Positions 1-6,024 of a stretch of DNA of 6,281 bases are shown in pieces (positions within the stretch are counted from its first letter, which is position 1; each line of letters opens with the position of its first letter). Under the pieces are notes generated by a model, which was not told where the DNA came from, did no database searches, and saw only the letters and a program-made list of their open reading frames with translations. The position numbers were made by a program, and so were the translations under genes. Origin of the DNA: Pseudovibrio sp. JCM 19062 (GTDB lineage: Bacteria; Pseudomonadota; Alphaproteobacteria; Rhizobiales; Stappiaceae); assembly GCA_001310715.1 (NCBI GenBank), contig BAXV01000129.1, forward strand, positions 1 through 6,281. Direction: 5' to 3'.

Positions 1-1
1 C

Positions 2-126
2 GGTAAGCCAAACGCCAATGCGCATTCAGCCAGAAAAACGGGCCGAGAACTGGTCCAAAAGCTGGACAAAACCGCACTCAGAGCGGTAGACCACGCCGCG
101 CAAAACCAGCTGCAGCGCAACGCTAA
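2..126 (+). CDS. Possible C-terminal end of a gene entering from the left (unrecognised)
   Basis: Reading from base 2 gives an Ala-, Lys- and Arg-rich stretch with a plausible amphipathic helix (GRELVQKLDKTALRAVDHAA), which looks like a basic protein tail. I recognise no family. This frame has no stop before the terminator at 133-167 and runs on to 442, which is unlikely for a real gene. One missing base shortly before 124 would move the reading onto the TAA at 124-126 and end the protein just ahead of the hairpin. That would be the same kind of error as in the three genes to the right. Alternatively the left gene ends at the TAA at 4-6 in another frame and this stretch is non-coding. The call is weak. 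Confidence 0.25.
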
Positions 127-132
127 AACGTC

Positions 133-167
133 AAAAAAAACCGCCGGGGCTCCACAGCCCCGGTTTT
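133..167. terminator. Bidirectional intrinsic terminator
   Basis: An 8-bp perfect G/C-rich stem (144-151 with 156-163, CCGGGGCT/AGCCCCGG) closes a 4-base loop. On the plus strand it is followed by TTTT. On the minus strand, three bases separate it from a run of eight T (133-140 read in reverse). It starts 8 bases beyond the restored stop of the cupin gene, so it most likely ends that transcript, and it would also serve a rightward gene ending before 133. Confidence 0.85.
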
Positions 168-171
168 GCTG

Positions 172-590
172 TCAGGCCTTGGTACTCAAAGGCTTTTCAC
201 CCTCCGAGCGGGTGCTAAAGCTGGCAGGCGAGACGACCTCAATCAGCTCAAAATCCTCTGAGTGCTCAATCTCCCGGTGGCGGATGCCGCTGGCTGCACT
301 ACACAATCTCCCGGCTTCACCGTGTGAATGCCATGCCCCTCATACTCAAAACGCGCCCAACCTTTCAGCACATAATAAAACTGAAAGCAGCAATCATGCA
401 CATGCCATTGACCCGTCGCAGTGTGCCCCTCCCGCGCCTTGATCACATGCGCAACCACAGCCCCATTGGTGGCCTCAGCCACACCAAGATCCCGATACTC
501 AAAATAACTGCGCAACCCACGCGCCTCAAACTCCGCATCCTCACCTTTACTATGACTGAAGCTCTGTTCTTGATCCTGCTGCTGATCCAC
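172..590 (-). CDS. Small single-domain cupin protein, frameshifted near 287
   Basis: This encodes a small cytoplasmic beta-barrel cupin of about 139 residues once one base is restored. Its ligand or reaction cannot be read from the sequence. The first cupin motif is clear: GQWHVH with H63 and H65, the usual Glu replaced by Gln (Q70), then YYVLKGWARFEYEG. The second motif begins KPGDCVVQP and is then broken. In the given sequence the frame ends at 243, but adding one G next to 287-288 restores P-A-G-I-R-H, which supplies the expected His (about H105). The frame then runs through ELIEVVSPASF to a TGA at 172-174, right before the terminator. I chose the GTG at 590 because GGGAGGG lies 7 bases upstream of it. 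A GTG at 605 is in frame but lacks such a site. Restored length and motifs match a conserved alphaproteobacterial cupin family, so decay looks recent or artefactual. Confidence 0.8.
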
Positions 591-875
591 GAAAATCCCT
601 CCCACTGATCAAACCAGTAGGGACCGGAGCAAAAGCAACGTCAAGCCATCCAGTAACCGCGCACACCCGAAAAGTGGCCCCACCTCTCAGGTATTATTGC
701 GCGTGCAAGAGGCAGTGCTTCCGTGGAAGGCTCCGCGTTCTCGAATATTAATGCGCGTGCAAGAAGCAGCGCTTCCACAATATACTCTTGATCCTTCCAA
801 AAAGAAGATGCAAGAAAACAAAACTCGGGAGCTTGCCGCATGAACACCAATGCACGCAGCAAGCGTTAGGGCCAC
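591..875. other. Intergenic stretch between mgtE and the cupin gene, no confident gene
   Basis: Both flanking genes read leftward, so this holds the mgtE 3' end and the cupin 5' region. Minus-strand frames of 62 and 73 codons are open across 641-875, but neither has a ribosome binding site or a recognisable protein, and their internal similarity comes only from the 54-base tandem repeat. Apart from that repeat and the GGGAGGG ribosome site of the cupin gene, I see no clear promoter. There is no clear terminator for mgtE either: a T-rich minus-strand stretch near 800-825 lacks a good stem. Confidence 0.6.
686..776. repeat. Imperfect tandem repeat, 54-base period, about 1.7 copies
   Basis: Units at about 686-722 and 740-776 align over some 37 bases. 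The core (692-722 and 746-776) differs at four of 31 positions, three of them transitions. Each unit contains TGCGCGTGCAAG followed by a small stem, GAAGC/GCTTC in the right copy. In the left copy a G·U pair (GAGGC/GCTTC) keeps the stem. The 54-base period is a multiple of three, so all frames repeat as peptides, but no gene is supported here. It may be a degenerate intergenic repeat family. Confidence 0.65.
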
Positions 876-2332
876 TTACAGATAGAGAAAGCTGGCCATG
901 GTAAAATAAACAAGCACCCCAAGCACATCGTTGCTCGTGGTGATAAACACACCCGTTGCCGCCGCCGGATCAACGCCGATCTTGTCCAGCACCACAGGAA
1001 CTGTCGCCCCAACCATCGCCGCTATCGTAGTGACGATGATCAGTGAAAGTGCAGCAGTGAGCGCCAGCCACACCGGATCATGCACATCAAAAATCAGCGC
1101 ACCAATGCTGATCAAAACCGTCAACACACTGCCTGCAATTGCCCCATTGGAAAGCGCACCGCAAAGCTCCTTCCAAAGCCGGAACAAGGTACTGACAGTC
1201 CAGATAGAACCCGTCGCAATACCCTGTACAGCAACAGCCGAAGCTTGCAGGCCGGAGTTGCCTGCCATCGACATGACCACTGGGATAAACGCCGCCAAAA
1301 TGGCAGCTTCCTGAAGTTCATCCTCAAATGACCCCACCACCAGTGCAGCAATCGAAGAGCCGATCAGCCTGTCAGCAACCACGGTAAACGACCCTTGATA
1401 ATTCGTTTCACAGAGTCCGATGGGCGCGCCTCAGGCGAAACCCCACCCATCAGCATCAAGTCTTCAGAAAGCTCCTCACGGGCAATCTGGTTCATTTGCT
1501 CGGTGGTGATCCGCCCGATCAACTTGCCGTCAGTGTCAATCACCGGCATGGAGGAGATCTGCCGCTTCGCCGCTTTGCGCAGCACATCTTCCTGATCCAT
1601 CTCCGCAGAAACAGCCAGCACATTGGCATCCATCACATCACCGATGCGCGTCTTCGGCTCCAGCGTCAACAATCGGGTTACATCCAGTCGTCCCACCAAT
1701 CGGTGCTTGCCATCCACCACAAACACGGTACGGAATCGGCCCACCCGCTCATATTGGCTCTTGATCGCGGCTATGGCTTTTTCCGCTGTGTAGTCCTCGT
1801 TGAACGCCACAAACTTCCGGCTCATCAAGCGTCCGGCTGTGTCCTCTCCGTGACGGATACGCTCCTCAATCTCCGCCCGCGCATCCAGCTGCGGAATGAT
1901 GATATCCAGCAGGCTCTGCGGAAATTCATCCAGCGTATCAGCCAAATCACTCTCTTTAAGCGTGTTGAGGATCTCAACCAGCCGTGTGGTGGTTTCTTCG
2001 TTCAGCAGTTCAGCCCGAAAATCCGGATAAAGCTCCGCAAGGATTTTTGCAGAAGGCCGAATAGGCAGCAGCGCAAACAACTTGCGTGCTTCCGGCAAGG
2101 GCAGGGCGGTCAATATCTGCAGCAGATCCGTGGGCGGCCACGTCTTCAGCCACTGCACCAGATCGCCGGTATTTTCAGTACGCAGCAGACGGCGCACGGC
2201 TTTCAGCACTTGTTTGTTGTGCTCGTGTGCGCCGGTATCAGCTTTGCTGCTCCACTGGAGTGGCTTGTTATTCTTTGCCATACTCCGCACTTTCGTTTGG
2301 GTCCGACTTATTATTATGTTTGCGCAGAACAT
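876..2332 (-). CDS. mgtE: Magnesium transporter MgtE, frameshifted near 1368
   Basis: MgtE is a homodimeric inner-membrane Mg2+ channel gated by cytoplasmic Mg2+-sensing domains. Counting from the ATG at 2332, residues about 40-165 match the MgtE N domain. About 166-285 are a CBS pair (TAGRLMSRKFVAF, then IGDVMDANVLAVSA and SSMPVIDTDGKLIGRI). The membrane domain starts at GRLPWLL. The given frame stops at 1364 just after this. Adding one G or C at 1368-1369 continues it as T-G-L-I-G-S-S into VVGSFEDEL, with exact family spacing, and on through GNSGLQASAV and GVDPAAATGVF, where the conserved late Asp (SND) is present. Restored length is 485 residues from 2332 or 468 from the ATG at 2281 (MAKNNK). 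Neither start has a well-spaced Shine-Dalgarno, so the start is open. It is divergent from the PstS-like gene. I see no M-box or other Mg2+ riboswitch in the roughly 100-base upstream gap. Confidence 0.93.
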
Positions 2333-2344
2333 GCAGCAGTGAGG

Positions 2345-2365
2345 TAAATCTCTCCCTAAGATTTA
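2345..2365. promoter_or_regulatory. Inverted repeat in the divergent mgtE / PstS-like intergenic region
   Basis: TAAATCT and AGATTTA form a perfect 7-bp dyad around a 7-base spacer. It lies 12 bases upstream of the longer mgtE start and about 70 bases upstream of the rightward small ORF, where an operator could act on either direction. A dyad of this size is expected by chance a few times in a window this long, so position is its main support. No recognisable alphaproteobacterial Pho box (paired CTGTCAT-like half sites) is visible in 2333-2436. Confidence 0.25.
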
Positions 2366-2436
2366 GCAAAATCGCCCATACGTTTCCATAGCTAAAGTTT
2401 TCAAAGAATACCGTCGCCCACAATGAGGGAACCTTT

Positions 2437-2658
2437 ATGAGATCTAAGTTAGGAGTAATGCTGGGCGAGCTCGAACAAATGCGCCGCCGGCAGGAAGTCG
2501 AACAATCCTCGAGAAAGATGCACCATGCTCAACCGGATCTCTGCAAAACTGTGCGTTCAGATCTTAGTGACAGTCTTTCTTACTTTTTTGGCAATCGGAT
2601 TTCTGCCCACCCCTTCAAACACACAGGAAAACCCTACACCGGCTGCATCGCCCACTGA
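2437..2658 (+). CDS. Small upstream ORF overlapping the start of the PstS-like gene
   Basis: This 73-codon ORF has the best rightward ribosome binding site in the area: GAGGG at 2425-2429, seven bases before the ATG. Its first 28 or so residues (MRSKLGVMLGELEQMRRR and on) are charged, helix-like and look protein-coding. From about 2525 it overlaps the PstS-like signal peptide in another frame, where its own sequence loses coding character. I recognise no family. It could be a short leader ORF whose translation is coupled to the PstS-like start, or a small gene whose true stop was lost to an indel before 2525. Joining it to the downstream frame would put about 30 charged residues ahead of a signal peptide, so a simple fusion is less likely. 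Confidence 0.35.
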   Translation: MRSKLGVMLGELEQMRRRQEVEQSSRKMHHAQPDLCKTVRSDLSDSLSYFFGNRISAHPFKHTGKPYTGCIAH

Positions 2659-3646
2659 GCTGGCAGGAGCCGGATCTACGTATCCCGATATCCTGTTCAA
2701 CGAGACCATGCGTCTCTTCGAGACCTCCAACCCTGGCGTTAAGCTCACCTATAATCCCATTGGCAGTGGGGCAGGGGTTTTGGCATTGCGGTCTGGTGAA
2801 GTAGATTTTGCAGTCTCCAGCGCGCCCTTGGACGCCATTCTGGACCACGATACAGATGCGCCTGCCGGTACAGAAGATGAAGCGGGCGGCGTAGAAGACA
2901 ATCTACTGGAGATCCCCATAACCGCGGGTATGCTTGGTATACTTTATAATGTGGATGGGGTTGAGGGGCTAAAACTCACACGTAACGCGCTTTCCGGTAT
3001 CTTTGATGGATCAATTCAGTATTGGAGCCACTGCGAGATTGTGATGGCAAACCCGGGTCTGGAACTCCCTGATCTGAGGATCACCGTCATCGGGCGCAGT
3101 GATGCAAGTGGTGCAAACCTTGCCCTTTCCAAGCACCTGAATGCCGCCGATAATACCTGGTCGGGAGAGACCGAGAGCATCTGGCCTTTGGAAAATTTCC
3201 CCCAATCTGCGATTCTCGTGCCCGGTTCTTTTGATCTCGTCGCTGGTCTCATGGAGACAAACGGTGCCATTGGCTATGCCCCCTCAGCCTTCGGCACTGC
3301 GCTGGGGATACCTATGGCACTGATAGAGAACCGGGAAGGCAACTTCGTTGCACCAACTTCAGTGTCTGGCGAAGCAGCAATTGAAGATGTGAGCAGGAGC
3401 TCTGATCCGAACGCCCTAGATAATATTCAGGATCCCGGGTCTCCAACTGCATATCCGATCATTTCAATCTTCTGGTTGGTCACGGAAGAGGTTTACCCCG
3501 ATGCTCAGACAGGTACGGCCATGCGTCAGTTTGCGGAGTTTGTGCTAAGTGGAGATGTGACTGCGGTCGCAACTTCCTCCGGTTATATTCCATTGCCCTC
3601 CAACATTCGCGAAGATGCCAGAAAACTGGCCGAAACCATCCATTGA
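2525..3646 (+). CDS. PstS-family phosphate-type substrate-binding protein
   Basis: This is an intact 373-residue periplasmic binding protein of the PstS family, which normally captures inorganic phosphate for the PstCAB ABC transporter. Residues 1-8 are basic, about 9-27 form a hydrophobic export signal, and there is no lipobox. The mature part shows GAGSTYP (48-54), IGSGAG (79-84), GEVDFAVSSAPL (91-102), PITAGMLGILYNVDGV (131-146), ANPGLELP (175-182), RSDASG (191-196) and GAIGYA (247-252). Aligned by eye with E. coli PstS, Asp56 becomes Ser99 and Thr141 becomes Ala197, while Arg135, Ser139 and Gly140 are kept (R191, S195, G196). Affinity or ligand may therefore differ. An acidic stretch at 106-127 also looks longer than usual. 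The start at 2525 has a modest site (GAGAAAG, 7-base gap) and no earlier ATG or GTG in frame. No pstC, pstA, pstB or phoU lies in the window. Confidence 0.88.
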   Translation: MLNRISAKLCVQILVTVFLTFLAIGFLPTPSNTQENPTPAASPTELAGAGSTYPDILFNETMRLFETSNPGVKLTYNPIGSGAGVLALRSGEVDFAVSSAPLDAILDHDTDAPAGTEDEAGGVEDNLLEIPITAGMLGILYNVDGVEGLKLTRNALSGIFDGSIQYWSHCEIVMANPGLELPDLRITVIGRSDASGANLALSKHLNAADNTWSGETESIWPLENFPQSAILVPGSFDLVAGLMETNGAIGYAPSAFGTALGIPMALIENREGNFVAPTSVSGEAAIEDVSRSSDPNALDNIQDPGSPTAYPIISIFWLVTEEVYPDAQTGTAMRQFAEFVLSGDVTAVATSSGYIPLPSNIREDARKLAETIH

Positions 3647-3701
3647 TTGCAAAACTGGCAGAAAATTGAACTGCCTGTGTGCACTTATGTTTAGTCTGAA
3701 C

Positions 3702-3734
3702 AAAAAAAAGCGGCGGATAGGAAAACCGCCGCTT
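3702..3734 (-). terminator. Intrinsic terminator of the BCCT gene
   Basis: A 9-bp perfect stem (AAGCGGCGG 3708-3716 with CCGCCGCTT 3726-3734) closes a 9-base loop. On the minus strand it is followed directly by a T run (A run 3702-3709 on plus). It begins 24 bases beyond the BCCT stop. On the plus strand no T run follows, so it is oriented for the leftward gene. The PstS-like gene has no clear terminator of its own in 3647-3700. Confidence 0.9.
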
Positions 3735-3758
3735 CTAGGAACTCCATCGTGAAACGAC

Positions 3759-5367
3759 TTACCTCGGTTCGCTGCGCAAACCTTTGACAATTGCGAAACA
3801 AGCACCAAGCAAGACAATTGCAAATGGGAAGCCCGTTGAAACGGTCATCGCCTGAAGGCTGGAAAGGCCTCCGCCCAGCAAAAGGGCAATGGCTACAAGC
3901 CCAACCAAAGCTGCCCATAGGATACGTTGGTGCACCGGTGCATTCACCTTGCCGCCAGCTGTAATGGTGTCGATGACCAGCGAGCCGGAGTCTGAAGACG
4001 TCACAAAGAAGGTGATGATGAGAATAACGCCCAGCACGGAGGTAATCTCGGCAAGCGGCAGATTGCTTAGCAACTCAAACAACTGAATTTCAGTTGCTGC
4101 ACTCGCAATTTTGCCAAAGGTTGTCGTGGTTTCCAGCTCAATCGCGGTGCCACCAAAAGCTGTCATCCATACAGTGGTCACAACACTTGGAATAACCAGC
4201 ACGCAGATCATGAACTCGCGCACCGTACGGCCCCGGCTGATGCGGGCAATAAACATGCCGACAAACGGTGCCCAGGAAAACCACCAAGCCCAGTAAAAGG
4301 TTGTCCAACCATGGCGAAAATTATCATCAACGCGGCCAATCGGGTTGGAAAGCGCAGGTAAGTATTGCAAATAAGCTTCCAGATTCCAAAACAGCTTTTG
4401 GAAGATGTCTAGTGTCGGACCAGCCAGAACAACGAATCCGAGTAGCGCAGCAGCGATGATAACGTTGAACGTGGAAAGATGTTTGATGCCTTATCCAGAC
4501 CCATGACAACAGAGCAAAGCGCAATACCGGAGATTGCAATGATCAGTATAACTTTGGTTGTTGTGCTGATTTCCATCCCGAACAGATGATGCAAACCAGC
4601 ATTCGCCTGCTCTGCGCCAATACCCAGAGATGTGGCCAGACCAAACAGGGTCGCAAATACCGCGAGAATATCGATCACATGACCCGGCCACCCCCAAACG
4701 CGCTCACCCAAAATTGGTAGAAAATGGACCGAACGGTCAGCGGTAGACCTTTGTTATAGGAAAATAGAGCCAGACCAAGAGCAATCACTGCGTAAGTTGC
4801 CCAGGGGTGCAGAGCCCAGTGAAAGATGGTTGACGCCATGGCAAGGCGCTCGGCTTCCATACCGCTAAGAGCCTCACGGCCAAGCGGAGCCCAGCTGCTA
4901 CCAGTGGTAATGGCGGAATAATTGCCAAGTGGCTCAGCGACACCGTAAAAAACAAGACCAATGCCCATGCCCGCAGCAAATAGCATGGAGAACCACTCGC
5001 CATAGCTGTAATCTGGTTTTGCATCTCTGCCGCCGATGCGCACCTTTCCCAATGGAGAGACAATCAGGAAGAGGCACAACAAAACAAAAATATTGCCGGC
5101 AATTAGGAAAAACCAGTCAAAGCTGGAAGTCAGCCACACACGTAGATCGGTGAAGACCAAGCCAACAGTGTCTTTATAGAGCAGTGTAATTGCAACAAAA
5201 ATTGCAATTGAAATGCTGGAGATGGTGAAGACGACTCTGTGAACATCAAACGCAACACCGGCAATTCGCGGTGTGATATTGTCCTGTCCTACTTCGTAAT
5301 CAGTCTGGATAAGATTAGACGGTCCATCGGGGACCGGTATAAGACCTGCGCAGGTTTGATCAGTCAT
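3759..5367 (-). CDS. BCCT-family betaine/choline/carnitine transporter, two frameshifts
   Basis: This encodes a 12-helix inner-membrane secondary transporter for compatible solutes such as glycine betaine, used in osmoprotection. The restored product is 536 residues, normal for the family. The first segment (1-217) carries the TM3 motif GMGIGLVFYGVAEPLGNY (133-150) and HWALHPWATYA (183-193). The Gly-rich GMGIG form is typical of Na+-coupled members such as BetP. The frame breaks at 4716-4717; adding a G/C gives FYPILGERVWGWPGHVID and continues. It breaks again at 4489-4490, where one G restores GLDKGIKHLST and AGPTLDIF. The last segment has the TM8 signature FYWAWWFSWAPFVGMF with ARISRGRTVREF, and SSDSGSLVIDTITAGGK. 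AGGA lies 6 bases before the ATG at 5367. Exact substrate cannot be told from sequence. The gene is convergent with the PstS-like gene and ends at its own terminator. Confidence 0.93.
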
Positions 5368-5378
5368 TCTGTTCCTGT

Positions 5379-5471
5379 TTATTGGCAGACATCCACGTAT
5401 ACTGCAGCTGTGCTTGCAGCATGTGTACTTAGAGCAGCTCTGCCTCGAGCCATGATCTGCTTGTTAGCCAT
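5379..5471 (-). CDS. Candidate 30-codon ORF just upstream of the BCCT gene
   Basis: An ATG at 5471 opens a 30-residue Ala-rich frame (MANKQIMARGRAALSTHAAS at its start) that ends in TAA at 5379-5381, 11 bases before the BCCT start codon. The spacing would allow translational coupling. No good ribosome binding site precedes the ATG, and I recognise no protein, so this may be chance. Confidence 0.18.
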   Translation of the reverse strand: MANKQIMARGRAALSTHAASTAAVYVDVCQ

Positions 5472-5655
5472 CTGCCACGAAAGCTCTTGGGTGAGCTTAA
5501 ATGATCACTGCCAGAAAAAGGGCACACCCAAAGGGCGGGATCTGACAACGCGGTTGCCCCCAAAGGCGGAGGCACAGATGGATAGAGATGCCTTGCAGCG
5601 AAAGTAATCTGGCTTATGAAAAGCCACCGCTGAAAATGATGTAACAGGCACCCCT

Positions 5656-5697
5656 TAGTGCGCGCAACCTACAAACTTAAATGTAGTGCGCGCAACC
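5656..5697. repeat. Two perfect 14-bp direct repeats, 28-base period
   Basis: TAGTGCGCGCAACC occurs at 5656-5669 and again at 5684-5697 with no mismatch. Each copy contains the 8-bp palindrome TGCGCGCA. The repeats lie about 290-330 bases upstream of the BCCT start, in non-coding DNA. They could be paired protein-binding sites or two units of a short array. No third copy is visible. Confidence 0.7.
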
Positions 5698-5926
5698 GCA
5701 ATGCTACGTATGTTCGCGAGGCTTTTATCACGTTTGCATGATCGAGCAAAAGCAACGACAGATATAAAAATACTCTCTAACAACGTTTAGGTTGCGGTTT
5801 AATATTCATCATATTGAGGTTCTACCGTAGAAAATATCTATTTCGAAAAACGCTATTCTCTTTGCAATAATTTACGTCATACAACAGCAACGGTATTTGA
5901 TGCTCCTATGAAGTGAGTACCTTTTG

Positions 5927-5968
5927 CTACTGTGGGCCTGATGGTTGGAACAATCAAAGCCACAGTAG
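5927..5968 (+). other. Two-level hairpin
   Basis: CTACTGTGG (5927-5935) pairs perfectly with CCACAGTAG (5960-5968). Nested inside, TGGTTG (5942-5947) pairs with CAATCA (5951-5956) across a GAA loop, with one G·U pair. There is no T run after it, so it is not a standard terminator. It overlaps the first codons of the CsbD-like frame. It may be an RNA structure or coincidence. Confidence 0.35.
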
Positions 5969-6024
5969 GAAAGGCGGTTGGTGACATCTGTGCGGATGAT
6001 GCCCTTCAAGGCAACTTAATCTGA
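5941..6024 (+). pseudogene. Short CsbD-like reading frame, possible gene remnant
   Basis: The frame from the ATG at 5941 encodes 27 residues, including GTIKATVGKAVGD and ADDALQGN. This recalls the repeat of CsbD-type stress proteins (small, hydrophilic, with GxIKExxGKxxGD and LQxxG patterns). It stops at 6022-6024. The same frame beyond the stop reads GSNLGNAL, which might be a decayed continuation. Full CsbD proteins are about 60-70 residues, and there is no good ribosome site, so at best this is a fragment. The match is by eye and could be accidental. Confidence 0.22.

Larger units (their letters stand above)
5372..5926. other. Upstream region of the BCCT gene, no confident gene
   Basis: This stretch should contain the BCCT promoter, but I cannot fix -35 and -10 boxes. 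It contains the 30-codon minus-strand ORF, a 6-bp hairpin TGGCTT-ATGAA-AAGCCA at 5610-5626 with no T run, and the paired 14-bp repeats at 5656-5697. From about 5760 to 5900 it is AT-rich (ATATAAAAATAC, TTTAATATTC, GCAATAATTT). A plus-strand frame running to 5607 is mostly the shadow of the BCCT 5' end and has no ribosome site. Confidence 0.5.

Noticed and set aside
179..608. Two plus-strand ORFs (87 and 94 codons) across the cupin region
   Set aside because: They lie opposite the cupin gene, have no ribosome sites and no recognisable protein, so they are antisense shadows.
627..640. 14-mer GAGCAAAAGCAACG shared with 5744-5757
   Set aside because: A single distant pair in non-coding DNA with no extended similarity or symmetry. 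A low-complexity A-rich word can recur by chance, so it is not called as a repeat.
641..875. Minus-strand ORFs of 73 and 62 codons with internal peptide repeats
   Set aside because: The peptide repetition comes from the 54-base DNA repeat and appears in every frame. There is no ribosome site or family resemblance.
1496..2347. Long plus-strand ORF (283 codons) opposite mgtE
   Set aside because: mgtE on the other strand has clear domains over the same DNA. The plus-strand product is rich in His, Gln and Arg with no known fold, as expected of an antisense shadow.
2333..2436. Mg2+ riboswitch (M-box) or Pho box upstream of the divergent genes
   Set aside because: The gap is too short for an M-box, and no paired CTGTCAT-like Pho half sites are present.
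3610..3685. Possible terminator for the PstS-like gene (GGCAG/CTGCC after the stop)
   Set aside because: The stem is only 5 bp with a 9-base loop, and no T run follows.
5239..5607. Plus-strand ORF of 122 codons over the BCCT 5' end
   Set aside because: Its first part is antisense to BCCT. Its basic tail (after about 5490) has no ribosome site, no start of its own with support, and no recognisable family.
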